A stretch of 64,000 bases of DNA from Aldehydirespirator sp965219165. Its GTDB lineage: Bacteria > Actinomycetota > Acidimicrobiia > Acidimicrobiales > Aldehydirespiratoraceae. The stretch covers positions 3,658,001 to 3,722,000 of the forward strand of contig CBDCMW010000002.1 of NCBI GenBank assembly GCA_965219165.1, read 5' to 3'. The number at the start of each line of letters is the position of its first letter. Position 1 is the stretch's first letter. The position numbers and the translations under genes are program-made. The notes beneath the pieces are model-generated. The model was given only the letters and a program-made list of their open reading frames with translations, was not told the origin of the DNA and did not search any database. This document shows, piece after piece, positions 25,598-34,134 of the stretch.

Positions 25598-27345
25598 TGG
25601 CTGAGACGAGTCCGGGTCTAGAGCTATTCCAGCGGTCGTACGACAGGCTGCTGAGCCAGTTCCTGGAGCTGGAGCGCCAGCAGTTGTCTGCCGATGTCGT
25701 CGACAGGCAGCTCATGGACATCGCCGAGGGAATCGTCCGCGAGCACAACACTTCGGCTTTGATCGCCGGGCGGCGCACGCTCTCCGACGAGGAGGAGCGC
25801 GAGTTCCGGTCCAACGTGCGGGGCCTGATGGGGGGCGGCGCCCTGGTGCCTCTGCTGGAGCGGGCCGACGTGGAGAACATCCACATCCTCGGTCACGACA
25901 ACGTGATCCTGTCGTTGGCCGACGGGCGTCGCATCCCGGGGCCTGCGTTGGCGGGCAGCGAGCAGGAGCTGGTCATGATGATCCGCCACCTCGCGGCAAC
26001 CGCGGGCCACACCTCGCGGCGATTCGACACCGCGGCGCCGATCCTCGACCTGAGGCTGGCGTCGGGGCACCGGCTGTTCGCGGTGACCGCGGTGGCCGAG
26101 AGGACCTCGATCGTGATCCGCCGCCACCGGATGCTGCAGTCCTCGCTGGAGCAGCTCGAGCACAAGGGCACCGTCACTCCCCAGATGACCGCGGTGCTGC
26201 GGGCCGCGGTGCGTCCTCCCAGCCCGGCGAACATGCTGGTGGTCGGGGGCACGGGCGCGGGCAAGACGACCCTGCTGCGCTCGCTGCTGGCCGAGGTCCC
26301 CCAGTCCGAGCTGATCGTCACCATCGAGGACACCCTCGAGCTGCATCTGCGGTCCTCGGGCCTGCACGAGCGCACGCTGGCGCTGGAGACCCGCACCTCC
26401 AACACCGAGGGCTTGGGCGAGATCTCCATGTACGACCTGTGCAAGGCCGCGCTGCGGATGTCGCCGGACCGGGTGATCGTGGGCGAGGTGCGCGGCGGCG
26501 AAGTGATGCAGCTCCTGCAGGCGATGGGCATCGGCAACGACGGCTCGCTGGGCACCATCCACGCGGGCAGCACCAGAGCCGCCATCAACAAGATGCTGAT
26601 CTACGCGCAGCGCTCGCCGGACTCGCCCACCCCCGACTCGGTGCTGCGCGAGATCGCAGAGGTGCTGCACCTGCTGGTGTACATCAAGAAGCTGCCCGAC
26701 GGGCGGCGGGCCATCACCTCCATCCGCGAGATCATCGAGCACGAGGAGGGCCAAGTCGTCACCTCCGAGGTGTTCGCTCCGGGCCCCGACGGCACCGGCG
26801 TGTACGTCAAGCCCTTCAAGCCCGACGGCGAGCCGCTCGCCCGGCTCATGGCCGCCGGGTTCGACCCCGCCGCGCTGGGCGAACCCTACCGCCGGCGTCC
26901 TTCCGGGCCCGAGGCCCGTCCCCCATCCCGTCACCCGCAGCCGCAACCCGCACCAGCCCAGCGGACCCCGCCACAACCCCCACCAGCCCGGCAAGCACCG
27001 CCAACCCAACCTCGACCGCAGCCCCAGCCAACCCAACCTCGACCGCAGCCCCAGCCAACCCAACCTCGACCGCAGCCCCAGCCAACCCAACCTCGACCGC
27101 AGCCCCAGCCGTATCCCCAGCCCTCCGGCGCGCCTGTCGGGCGCCACTCCGGGACGCCGCTGCTGGTCGCGCAGGGTCCGGCCGCTCCCACGTCTTCCAC
27201 GCCCGCGGAGGTGCCGTCAGCCGCGCAGCTTCAACGGGCGGCGGCGCCTGCGGGTGAGACTAACCCGGGCGGCAGAGTGCGTCCGGCCGCCGCGGACGGG
27301 GCTGCAAGGGCCTCCGGCCCGTCGCCAGCCGACCGCGCCGGTTAG
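25597..27345 (+). CDS. cpaF: Tad pilus assembly ATPase (CpaF/TadA, secretion ATPase superfamily)
   Basis: The 582-residue protein has the CpaF layout. A helical N-terminal domain (LMDIAEGIVREHNTSALIAG) leads to ENIHILGHDNVILSLADGRR, then Walker A VVGGTGAGKTTLLRSLLAEV around residue 218. The Asp box has IVTIEDTLELHL, Walker B has PDRVIVGEVRGGEVMQLLQA, and the His box is GTIHAGST. The hexamer powers pilus extension (and possibly retraction) with TadB and TadC. The last 150 residues are an unusual Pro/Gln-rich tail including four identical 27-base repeats. The Asp box, arginine fingers and Walker motifs are all intact. Confidence 0.93.
   Translation: MAETSPGLELFQRSYDRLLSQFLELERQQLSADVVDRQLMDIAEGIVREHNTSALIAGRRTLSDEEEREFRSNVRGLMGGGALVPLLERADVENIHILGHDNVILSLADGRRIPGPALAGSEQELVMMIRHLAATAGHTSRRFDTAAPILDLRLASGHRLFAVTAVAERTSIVIRRHRMLQSSLEQLEHKGTVTPQMTAVLRAAVRPPSPANMLVVGGTGAGKTTLLRSLLAEVPQSELIVTIEDTLELHLRSSGLHERTLALETRTSNTEGLGEISMYDLCKAALRMSPDRVIVGEVRGGEVMQLLQAMGIGNDGSLGTIHAGSTRAAINKMLIYAQRSPDSPTPDSVLREIAEVLHLLVYIKKLPDGRRAITSIREIIEHEEGQVVTSEVFAPGPDGTGVYVKPFKPDGEPLARLMAAGFDPAALGEPYRRRPSGPEARPPSRHPQPQPAPAQRTPPQPPPARQAPPTQPRPQPQPTQPRPQPQPTQPRPQPQPTQPRPQPQPYPQPSGAPVGRHSGTPLLVAQGPAAPTSSTPAEVPSAAQLQRAAAPAGETNPGGRVRPAAADGAARASGPSPADRAG
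27001..27108 (+). repeat. Four identical 27-base repeats in cpaF
   Basis: Units 27001-27027, 27028-27054, 27055-27081 and 27082-27108 are identical and begin CCAACCCAACCTCGACC. They encode a nine-residue PTQPRPQPQ unit in the C-terminal tail. Confidence 0.95.
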
Positions 27346-27351
27346 TCCGCG

Positions 27352-28269
27352 ATGGTCGCGCTGGCTTCCGTCCTGCTCGGCGCGCTGGCCGGCTTGGGCC
27401 TGTTCGCGATGGTTCTCGGCTCACAGGAACGGCCCGTGCGCGAGAAGCTTGATCGGTTGCGCAAGTTCCGGTCCCGGGCGGCGAGCGTGGAGTTGCCGTC
27501 GTCGGCGACCGACATCCTGGTCATGATGGGCCTCGGGGCGGCCTTGGGCTTCGGAGCCTGGTACGCCACCGGATGGCTGGTGGCCGGACTCCTCGGCGTG
27601 ACGGCCGGAGTGATGGGTCCCATAATGTGGCGGGCGCCCCGCAAGCGAAGGGCGTTCACCGACGAGATCGAGGCCTACTCTCAGTGGACCGAGCAGGTCC
27701 GGGATCTGGTCGCGGCCAGCGGCTCGCTGTTCGAGGCGGTCATACTGTCGGCCGACCACGCCCCGTCGCACCTGCGCCCGCACGTTGTGCAGATGGCGTC
27801 GATCGCCCGGACCCTGGGACTGCCGCCCGCGCTGGACTGGTTCGCCGCGGAGATGGAGTCGCCCTTCGCCGACCGGCTGGTGCTGGGCATGAAGATCGCC
27901 TGGGACTCCGGGGCCCGGGTGAGCGAGGCGTTCGAGAGCACGGCCCGGTCCATGCGGGCCGAGGTGGAGATGCGGCGGCGCAACGAGGTGGCCAACGCCC
28001 GGGCGTGGACGCAGGTGGTGTCGATAGTGGGGGTCACGGTGGTGTCGGTGCTGTTCATGTTCGTGTTCAACAAGGCGTTCTTCGATCCCTTCGGCTCCGT
28101 GGTCGGCCAGGCCACCCTGCTGGCGGTGGGGGTGCTGATCTTCGGCAACGTCTACTGGGTGCTGAAGCTGTCGGAGTCGGGGATCCCGGTGCGGCTGGTC
28201 GCATCGGACACCGAACATGCAGCCCCGGCCGTGGCCGTCGCGGCCGCGGCTGCACAAAGGGAGGAGTGA
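27352..28269 (+). CDS. tadB: Tad pilus inner-membrane platform protein TadB
   Basis: A 305-residue protein starting six bases after cpaF. It has an N-terminal membrane helix (LASVLLGALAGLGLFAMVLG), a second pair around residues 60-85, and a type II secretion F domain with FTDEIEAYSQWTEQVRDLVA and GSLFEAVILSADHAPSHLRP. Two C-terminal helices follow (VVSIVGVTVVSVLFMFVFNK, ATLLAVGVLIFGNVYWVLKL). TadB and TadC form the membrane platform on which CpaF acts. tadC follows after four bases. Confidence 0.9.
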   Translation: MVALASVLLGALAGLGLFAMVLGSQERPVREKLDRLRKFRSRAASVELPSSATDILVMMGLGAALGFGAWYATGWLVAGLLGVTAGVMGPIMWRAPRKRRAFTDEIEAYSQWTEQVRDLVAASGSLFEAVILSADHAPSHLRPHVVQMASIARTLGLPPALDWFAAEMESPFADRLVLGMKIAWDSGARVSEAFESTARSMRAEVEMRRRNEVANARAWTQVVSIVGVTVVSVLFMFVFNKAFFDPFGSVVGQATLLAVGVLIFGNVYWVLKLSESGIPVRLVASDTEHAAPAVAVAAAAAQREE

Positions 28270-28273
28270 GACC

Positions 28274-29164
28274 ATGGTGATCCTGCTGGGGGCCCTAGCC
28301 GGGCTGGGGCTGCTGCTGGTGGTTGTGGGTCTCACGCCTCGGCCCGTCCGGGCGACACTCCCGGCCTCCACCGAGCCCGCGGGTCCCGCGGGCGCCGAGG
28401 ACTCCGGTGCCGTGCAGGTGGCCACCCGCCGGGCAGCCAGGAGGATCCAGCAGGACCTGCACGCCAAGCCGATGCTCATGCAGGACGCCCGCATGGTGGG
28501 CCGCAGCCTCGAGACCCACGCCCTGCACAAGATGGCCGGGCTGGTGCTCGGCGCGGCGTTGCTGGCCACCGTCTCGGTCCTCGCCAACACGCTGTTCGGG
28601 CTCGGGCTGCCCGTTCCGCTCATCGTCGCGGTCGCGCTGGTCGGCGGGCTGGGCGGCTGGTGGCTGCCCGACTCGATGCTCAAGACCGCGGCCGAGAAGG
28701 AGCGAGTCCTGTTCCAGCAGGTGACCGAGTCCTGGCTGGAGCTGGTAGCCCAGCTGGTGACGGCCGGCACCGACACGTTCGCGGCACTGGCGAGGGCCGC
28801 GTCCTACAGCCAGCAGCCCGGCTTCGTGGTGATACGCGACGCGCTGCGGGTGTCATCGGCCAGCGGCGAGCCCCCGTGGACGGGGCTGCGCAGGCTGGCC
28901 GACGAGCGCAGGCTCCGGTTCCTCGACCCGTTCTGCTCCGCCCTGGAGCTGGCCGGCACCACGGGCGCAGGCTCCCGCCAGGCGATCCTGGCCCAGGTGG
29001 AGGCGGCCCGCTCCAAAGCGATGCTGGAGGCCGACGCGGCCGCGGCCTCCTCGGGCGAGAAGATGGGCGCGCCCCTGGCGCTGATCGGCGGCGCCTTCAT
29101 GATCCTGATGGGCTATCCGCCCCTGGCCGGCATCCTCGACACCTCCACCCTCAGCGGCCTGTAA
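28274..29164 (+). CDS. tadC: Tad pilus inner-membrane platform protein TadC
   Basis: ATG 28274, four bases after tadB, gives 296 residues; the frame upstream lies inside tadB. Helices at the N-terminus (VILLGALAGLGLLLVVVGL), a pair near residues 85-135, and one at the C-terminus (GAPLALIGGAFMILMGYPPL) surround an F domain (QQVTESWLELVAQLVTAGTD, FLDPFCSALELAGTTGAGSR). It pairs with TadB as the second platform subunit. A 200-base gap with direct repeats precedes the pilin gene. Confidence 0.9.
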   Translation: MVILLGALAGLGLLLVVVGLTPRPVRATLPASTEPAGPAGAEDSGAVQVATRRAARRIQQDLHAKPMLMQDARMVGRSLETHALHKMAGLVLGAALLATVSVLANTLFGLGLPVPLIVAVALVGGLGGWWLPDSMLKTAAEKERVLFQQVTESWLELVAQLVTAGTDTFAALARAASYSQQPGFVVIRDALRVSSASGEPPWTGLRRLADERRLRFLDPFCSALELAGTTGAGSRQAILAQVEAARSKAMLEADAAAASSGEKMGAPLALIGGAFMILMGYPPLAGILDTSTLSGL

Positions 29165-29263
29165 GGCGACGAGCACCGGAGCGGTCGGGCGCATGGCGCC
29201 GACCAGATCCCGCCCGCCCCGATGCGAGCGACATCGCCGGTTGTCGCGGTCCACAATTACATC

Positions 29264-29293
29264 TAGAGAATGGTTTATATGTAGAGAATGGTT
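29264..29293 (+). promoter_or_regulatory. Direct repeat TAGAGAATGGTT upstream of the pilin gene
   Basis: TAGAGAATGGTT occurs at 29264-29275 and 29282-29293, a period of 18 bases, in the AT-richer stretch between tadC and the pilin gene. Same-face tandem half-sites of this kind suit an activator site, letting the pilin be transcribed more strongly than the machine genes. A ribosome site AGAGAGGAAC precedes GTG 29367. Confidence 0.4.
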
Positions 29294-29366
29294 GCAGTGC
29301 GAGACATTCATGTGTATGTTCTCCCCGCCTAAGTCCTAAAAGACCCCCAAGAGAGGAACGTAAGCC

Positions 29367-29684
29367 GTGCTAAGCGTTGCTGCGCTCGTCATAGTCGTAC
29401 CACTTATAGCTGGAACTGCATTTCTGGCTCTGCGAGGCAGGTTCACCGGTCTCGCAGCCGACCGGCGCGGCATCGCGCTTCAGACCGTGATCGTGATCGT
29501 GGTGCTGCTGGCCATCGCCGGCGCCGTAGCAGGAGTCCTGATGGCACGCGGCAACCAAGCAGTCACAGAGTTGAAGCGGACGGATATCACAACTGACTGG
29601 GCCCAGTTTACTACCCAGGAGTTCTGTGAGGCGGCGGGAGGCGATTGGACACCTGGCGGCGCTCCTAACGCCTGCGCCCCCTAG
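29367..29684 (+). CDS. Putative Flp-type pilin
   Basis: GTG 29367 gives 105 residues. An N-terminal hydrophobic segment is followed by a basic stretch and the pilin-like segment DRRGIALQTVIVIVVLLAIA, then AGAVAGVLMARGNQAVTEL. Cleavage by the prepilin peptidase after the Gly would leave the hydrophobic helix at the mature N-terminus. The C-terminus has two cysteines (EFCEAAGGDWTPGGAPNACA), which could form a disulfide. The extra N-terminal membrane segment is odd for a Flp pilin. Position in the cluster and small size support the call; the sequence is not close to classic Flp. Confidence 0.6.
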   Translation: MLSVAALVIVVPLIAGTAFLALRGRFTGLAADRRGIALQTVIVIVVLLAIAGAVAGVLMARGNQAVTELKRTDITTDWAQFTTQEFCEAAGGDWTPGGAPNACAP

Positions 29685-29822
29685 CAGGTCCTTGTCGATC
29701 GCTGCAGGGCAACTCGGCGGCGCGCCACCGGTGTGTCGGAGGTCACAGACGTCGGTCTCCGGCAGAGTGTCGGGTTCGGAGGCATCCTCAGTAAGTCATC
29801 GTCATGGCGTTGCCGCGACGCT

Positions 29823-30296
29823 ATGTGGACTGATGGTCTAAGACGGCACGACCAGCGGGGCGAGGCACTGCCGGTTGCCATCCTGTTCATCGGGGTGTTC
29901 TTCACCATCCTTATCGGCGTCCATGTGGTGCTCATCTCCATGGCCCGCACGGCGGTGCAGGCCGCCGCCGATTCGGCGGTGGCCGCCGCTCAGGCAGCCG
30001 GGCCGGGGAACGCCGAATGCGACGGCGATCCCGGCACCACTGAGACCGCACGAGTCTGCGAGGGCGTCCTCGCGGCGCGCATCGCCATGGCCGCCTCGGC
30101 CGGCACCGTAGTCGAGGGCCGACCTCCCGCCGTGGTGGTCGAGCCGGAGCGGGGCGTTGTCAGGGTGGTGGTCATCGGGGGGACCATCTCGCCCGTGCTG
30201 GGAGTCCTGGAGCTCGCGGGGCTGGCCTGCGGCCCCCTCGACGACGTCCCGGCCTCAGAGCTCACCGCTGACTCCGGTGACCTATGGCGATGCTGA
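29823..30296 (+). CDS. TadE-like pseudopilin 1
   Basis: ATG 29823 (an upstream GTG at 29733 is possible) gives 157 residues. It begins with RRHDQRGEALPVAILFIGVF, a basic-plus-glycine-plus-glutamate leader in front of a membrane helix (PVAILFIGVFFTILIGVHVV), as in TadE/TadF pseudopilins. RTAVQAAADSAVAAAQAAGP follows, the typical alanine-rich helix. Two cysteines and a beta-rich end complete it. Pseudopilins prime pilus assembly. It overlaps the next gene by 13 bases. Confidence 0.7.
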   Translation: MWTDGLRRHDQRGEALPVAILFIGVFFTILIGVHVVLISMARTAVQAAADSAVAAAQAAGPGNAECDGDPGTTETARVCEGVLAARIAMAASAGTVVEGRPPAVVVEPERGVVRVVVIGGTISPVLGVLELAGLACGPLDDVPASELTADSGDLWRC

Positions 30297-30805
30297 CCGG
30301 CGGCGACCGGTGCCTGCGGCGCGACCAGTCCGGCTCGGGAACCGCTATCGGCGTGGCCATCATCTTCCCGATGCTGATGCTCGTGATCGTGTCGCTGCAG
30401 ATGCTGTCGGATTCGGCCCGAATCGAGCAGGGCATCCAGGCCGCCGCCAACCGCGCCGCCCGCACCGCCTCGCTGTGCTGCCACCGCACCGGCGGCCCCG
30501 ACGGTGCCGAGCAGGTGGCACAGGCCAGCCTGCGCGCCGCCGAGGGCGCCAACGTCCACAACCGCATCCTGTGCAACAACGACTTCGTGGGCAGCAGCGA
30601 AGTCGTCTTCATAGACGTCAGCGGCGACCGCGTCCCCAACGACGGTCACACGGCTGTGCCGCCGGGCGGGACCGTGGCCGTGTTCGTCACCTGCCGAATC
30701 CCGCCGCGGGTGCTGGGAGGATACGGTTTCGCCGCCTTCACCGCCGAGCGCACGGCGATGGGGGTCGCGACCGTGGACCCGTACCGCTACCGGTCGGGCG
30801 CATGA
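30284..30805 (+). CDS. TadE-like pseudopilin 2
   Basis: The 173-residue protein has the leader RRDQSGSGTAIGVAIIFPML followed by one membrane helix (MLMLVIVSLQML) and EQGIQAAANRAARTASLCC, the conserved helix of the TadE family. Four cysteines suggest disulfides outside the membrane. The extracellular part is beta-rich (VVFIDVSGDRVPNDG, VAVFVTCRIPPRVLGGYGF). Overlap with both neighbours (13 bases upstream, ATGA downstream) shows strict co-translation with the other pseudopilins. Confidence 0.75.
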   Translation: MAMLTGGDRCLRRDQSGSGTAIGVAIIFPMLMLVIVSLQMLSDSARIEQGIQAAANRAARTASLCCHRTGGPDGAEQVAQASLRAAEGANVHNRILCNNDFVGSSEVVFIDVSGDRVPNDGHTAVPPGGTVAVFVTCRIPPRVLGGYGFAAFTAERTAMGVATVDPYRYRSGA

Positions 30806-31302
30806 CGGGCCCCGCCGCCGAACCCGGTGCCCGAGCGCAGCACCTCCAGCGGCGAGCCGGCGACCAGCGGGGCGACTACGCCATTTTCATCGCCGTCATC
30901 GCCTCGGCCCTGCTGCTGTTCGGCGGCATCGCCTACGACGCGCCCCGCCTCATCGCGGCCCGCCAGGACGCCCTGCACGCCGCCAACGAGGCTGCCCGGG
31001 TGGCGGCCATCACGGTCGCCAGCGGCGGCACCCTGGCGCAGGCCCAGAAGGCCGCGGAGGAGCGCATGGCGCGAACCCAACTCATCTACGGCGAAGAGAT
31101 ACACGTTTTGTACATGGACTGCGTAGCCAGCCGGGTGCAGGTCACGGTGCTGACCGGCTACAGGTACCGGTCGGCGATCGGGGCGGTGAGACCGCACCAG
31201 CCCATCGCGGCCGTGGGCGCGGCCGAGGCCCGCCTGGTGCTGCCCAGCGACGAGACGAGCACCCTGCACTACCTGGGGGAGTGCCCGCTAAGCCCGAATT
31301 AG
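30802..31302 (+). CDS. TadE/TadG-like pseudopilin 3
   Basis: ATG 30802 overlaps the previous stop (ATGA); 166 residues. The leader RRAGDQRGDYAIFIAVIASA carries glycine before the membrane helix (YAIFIAVIASALLLFGGIAY). APRLIAARQDALHAANEAAR and VAAITVASGGTLAQAQKAAE follow, like the first part of TadG proteins. The von Willebrand-like C-terminal domain of long TadG is absent. It closes the pseudopilin set; a 130-base AT-rich gap separates it from the LysM gene. Confidence 0.7.
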   Translation: MTGPAAEPGARAQHLQRRAGDQRGDYAIFIAVIASALLLFGGIAYDAPRLIAARQDALHAANEAARVAAITVASGGTLAQAQKAAEERMARTQLIYGEEIHVLYMDCVASRVQVTVLTGYRYRSAIGAVRPHQPIAAVGAAEARLVLPSDETSTLHYLGECPLSPN

Positions 31303-31434
31303 CCCGCGTCGGCGACGCCCGCGCATCAATCCAGGCGATGAAGCGGTCAACAGGAGATCACCGGACCAGCCCAGCGCAACTTCATATGAGAAAAAGCACA
31401 TTCTAGATGTTGAATATGTAGCTCGTCCTGTAGA

Positions 31435-34134
31435 GTGCCCGCTTGTGCCCATCCTCCCCTGTGCGCTCGGCAAGAGGCGATCAAGCCCGCCCACGAGCCT
31501 CCATCTCGCAGATCAGCATTGAGACACTCACCCGTAACGGTCTCCCGGCATGCGCTCGCCATCGTTGTGCTCGTCGGTGTCCCGGGGGCGGTCATTTTGC
31601 TGCTCGGCACCCCGGAACTGGCCCTGCCCTCGGCATGGACCGACGCACGCGCCCGAATCAATGACGGGACGCTGCCTGCCGGATACGTCGTGGACGTCGT
31701 CACGGGGGTCCTGCTGGTCGCATGGATCGCCAGCCTGTGGTTCCTGTTGTCGGGCCTGTTCAACCGCGGCAGCAGCCCGAGCGACGAGGCAGCCGCTTCT
31801 GACGCGGGCGACGCCGACGAGGAGCTCTGGTGGCACCAGGGCTCTCCGATATTCGACGAGCAGTTCAGCGACGAATACCCGCGAGTGGTCGTGCCGCCCG
31901 ACGACACGACCCCCGACGACACGACCCCCGACGACACGGCCCCCGACGAGGAGGGGCAGGACACCCCTTGGACGATGGGCGTGACAGAAACTGAACACAG
32001 CGACGCCCCGATCGGGCTGCTACCACCGGACGACCTGCTTGAAGACGACCTGCTTGAAGACATGGTCTCCGACGCTGAGATCGTCGGCAATCGCGGCGGC
32101 GCGCCATCCGATGATCCTCCGATGATCGTTCCGGTGCGGGCCTACTACTTCAGCCGGGCCGAGGACACGCTGCGCAGCATCTCGGCGCAGTTTCTGCACA
32201 CACCGAAGCGCTGGCGGGAGCTCCAGTCGCTCAACACGGCCAGCCCCGGAGTCGCCGCCGTGGGGCCCGACAGCCCTCTCCCGGTAGGGACCGCGCTGGC
32301 ACTGCCGGGCGACCCCCTGCCTTGGGGCAAGCCCGACCCGGTGTACCTGTGGACCCTCGCCGAGAAGTTCCTGTTCACCGCGTGGGGCCGGGAGCCGACG
32401 CCGGAGGAGGTCGTCCCATTCTGGAGAGGGCTGACCAGCGGCTCTCAACTCGAGGCCGGGGAATTCGTCAGACCGGAGCATCTGGCCGCGCCGGAGTTCG
32501 TGACAAGCGCGATGCCGGCACCCGATGCCACCGACGAACCCCCGCCCGCGCCAGCACCCGAAGACCTCCCTCCGGTCGAGCCCGCGCCGGCACCCGAAGA
32601 CCTCCCTCCGGTCGAGCCCGAGACCCGACCCGCCTACCAATCACCAGTACCCCCACCCCACCAACCACCCCTCGAGCCGGCCGCCTTCCAACCGCCGCCA
32701 CCGCCGGCGTACGAGTCGCCCGTACCCCCAACCCACGAACCACCACCGCCGGCGTACGAGTCGCCCGTACCCCCAACCCACGAACCACCACCGCCGGCGT
32801 ACGAGTCGCCCGTACCCCCAACCCACGAACCACCACCGCCGGCGTACGAGTCGCCCGTACCCCCAACCCACGAACCACCACCGCCGGCGTACGAGTCGCC
32901 CGTACCCCCAACCCACGAACCACCAGCGCCGGCGTACGAGTCGCCCGTACCCCCAACCCACGAACCACCCCTCGAGCCAGTCGCCCTCCAGCCGCCCCCA
33001 CCCCGATACGAGTCTCCCGAGGCCCCAACCCACGCACCGCCACCGCCAAGGCCGGGGGTTCCCGATCTCGGACCCATCGAGCCCGAAGTGCCCTATGTGG
33101 AGGCCGAGGCGCCGCGCATGCCGAGCTTCCTGCCCTCACTCACCGGTGCCGAATCCGCCGCGCCAGCCCCGGAGTCAGAGGTGGTGGCGTCCTCGAGCCG
33201 GGGCCTGGCCGGCACCGCCGTAGGTGACGCCATGATGCTGTGGCAGCTGTCCCGGCTCCGTCGCCGGCGCGACGGAAGGCCGGACGCCGCAGACCCGATG
33301 GAAGAGTTGCTCAGGCAGAGCGCCCGCGTCGACACGCTCAGTTTCATCGAGGTCGCGATGCGCCATCTGCGGGCGGTCACCGTCGAGCGACTGCGAGAGA
33401 AGCCCGCCGTGCTGGCCGTGCGGGTCGGCACCTACGGATTCGAGGTGCTTCTCAACCGTCCGACGCAGGCCCCGGAAGGCTGGCAGACAGCCTCTGGGGG
33501 CTACGTATTGGAGCTGCCGCAGGGAGTCACCGTCGAGAACCTCGACGTCACCACCCAGGGCCCCACCCTGTGCCCTGCCCTCGTCCCGGTGGGCGACACC
33601 CTGGAGGGCCCCCTGCTGCTGAACGTCGAGGAGATCGGCTGCCTGATCGTGTCCGGGCCCGGCTCGCCCTCGGTGAACCTGCTCAACGCCGTCGTCGGAA
33701 CGCTGGGCTCCTCTCCCCTCGCGGGGGACATTCGCATCATCACCGTCGGGCTCGACACCCCGGCGGGCCTCCCCGGCTGGGAGCGGGTGCACGCCACCAG
33801 CTTCGACTCCCCCCAACTGGAGGAACTCCTCTCCACCGCCCACACCGGCAGCGGCGCATCCCTCGACGTCCTGGTGGTGGGCCCCGGCAACGACCTGCTC
33901 ATCCAGCGGGCCGGCCAGGTGGCCACCACCCCCGGATCGCGCCTCGCCCTCGTCGGGGCCACCTCCTCGGTGGCGGCCCGTTGGCCGTGGCGCATCCACG
34001 TGGACAAGACCACCACCGCCGTCGTGCACCCCATCGCCTGCACGATGGCCGCAGCCCAGGCGAGGGCACCTGCAATGTCCCAACTGTTGAGCGAGGCCAA
34101 CGACCCCTCGCTTCTTGCTCCCCCGAGGTTCTAG
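31435..34134 (+). CDS. Large membrane protein with LysM-like domain, proline-repeat stalk and C-terminal domain
   Basis: About 899 residues from GTG 31435; later starts are possible. Two membrane helices near residues 35-55 and 80-105 (ALAIVVLVGVPGAVILLLG, VVTGVLLVAWIASLWFLLSG) are followed by an acidic Asp/Thr linker. A LysM-like unit comes next (YYFSRAEDTLRSISAQFLHT, RWRELQSLN), then an extremely proline-rich stalk with six 15-residue repeats. The C-terminal 320 residues form a folded domain (TLSFIEVAMRHLRAVTVERL, IGCLIVSGPGSPSVNLLNAV) of no family I can name. LysM-plus-linker proteins of this kind accompany Tad loci in Actinobacteria, so a role in anchoring the pilus to peptidoglycan is plausible. 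Confidence 0.65.
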   Translation: MPACAHPPLCARQEAIKPAHEPPSRRSALRHSPVTVSRHALAIVVLVGVPGAVILLLGTPELALPSAWTDARARINDGTLPAGYVVDVVTGVLLVAWIASLWFLLSGLFNRGSSPSDEAAASDAGDADEELWWHQGSPIFDEQFSDEYPRVVVPPDDTTPDDTTPDDTAPDEEGQDTPWTMGVTETEHSDAPIGLLPPDDLLEDDLLEDMVSDAEIVGNRGGAPSDDPPMIVPVRAYYFSRAEDTLRSISAQFLHTPKRWRELQSLNTASPGVAAVGPDSPLPVGTALALPGDPLPWGKPDPVYLWTLAEKFLFTAWGREPTPEEVVPFWRGLTSGSQLEAGEFVRPEHLAAPEFVTSAMPAPDATDEPPPAPAPEDLPPVEPAPAPEDLPPVEPETRPAYQSPVPPPHQPPLEPAAFQPPPPPAYESPVPPTHEPPPPAYESPVPPTHEPPPPAYESPVPPTHEPPPPAYESPVPPTHEPPPPAYESPVPPTHEPPAPAYESPVPPTHEPPLEPVALQPPPPRYESPEAPTHAPPPPRPGVPDLGPIEPEVPYVEAEAPRMPSFLPSLTGAESAAPAPESEVVASSSRGLAGTAVGDAMMLWQLSRLRRRRDGRPDAADPMEELLRQSARVDTLSFIEVAMRHLRAVTVERLREKPAVLAVRVGTYGFEVLLNRPTQAPEGWQTASGGYVLELPQGVTVENLDVTTQGPTLCPALVPVGDTLEGPLLLNVEEIGCLIVSGPGSPSVNLLNAVVGTLGSSPLAGDIRIITVGLDTPAGLPGWERVHATSFDSPQLEELLSTAHTGSGASLDVLVVGPGNDLLIQRAGQVATTPGSRLALVGATSSVAARWPWRIHVDKTTTAVVHPIACTMAAAQARAPAMSQLLSEANDPSLLAPPRF
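32701..32970 (+). repeat. Six tandem 45-base repeats
   Basis: Units start at 32701, 32746, 32791, 32836, 32881 and 32926. The first five are identical; the last has a changed first base and a changed end. Each begins CCGCCGGCGTACGAGTCGCC and encodes PPAYESPVPPTHEPP. The frame is kept, so repeat number can change without breaking the protein. Confidence 0.97.

Noticed and set aside
25624..27147. A 507-codon minus-strand frame under cpaF
   Set aside because: Antisense shadow of a gene with all ATPase motifs.
32701..32970. Regular repeat spacing resembling a CRISPR array
   Set aside because: Units are contiguous without spacers, keep the reading frame and encode a proline-rich stalk.
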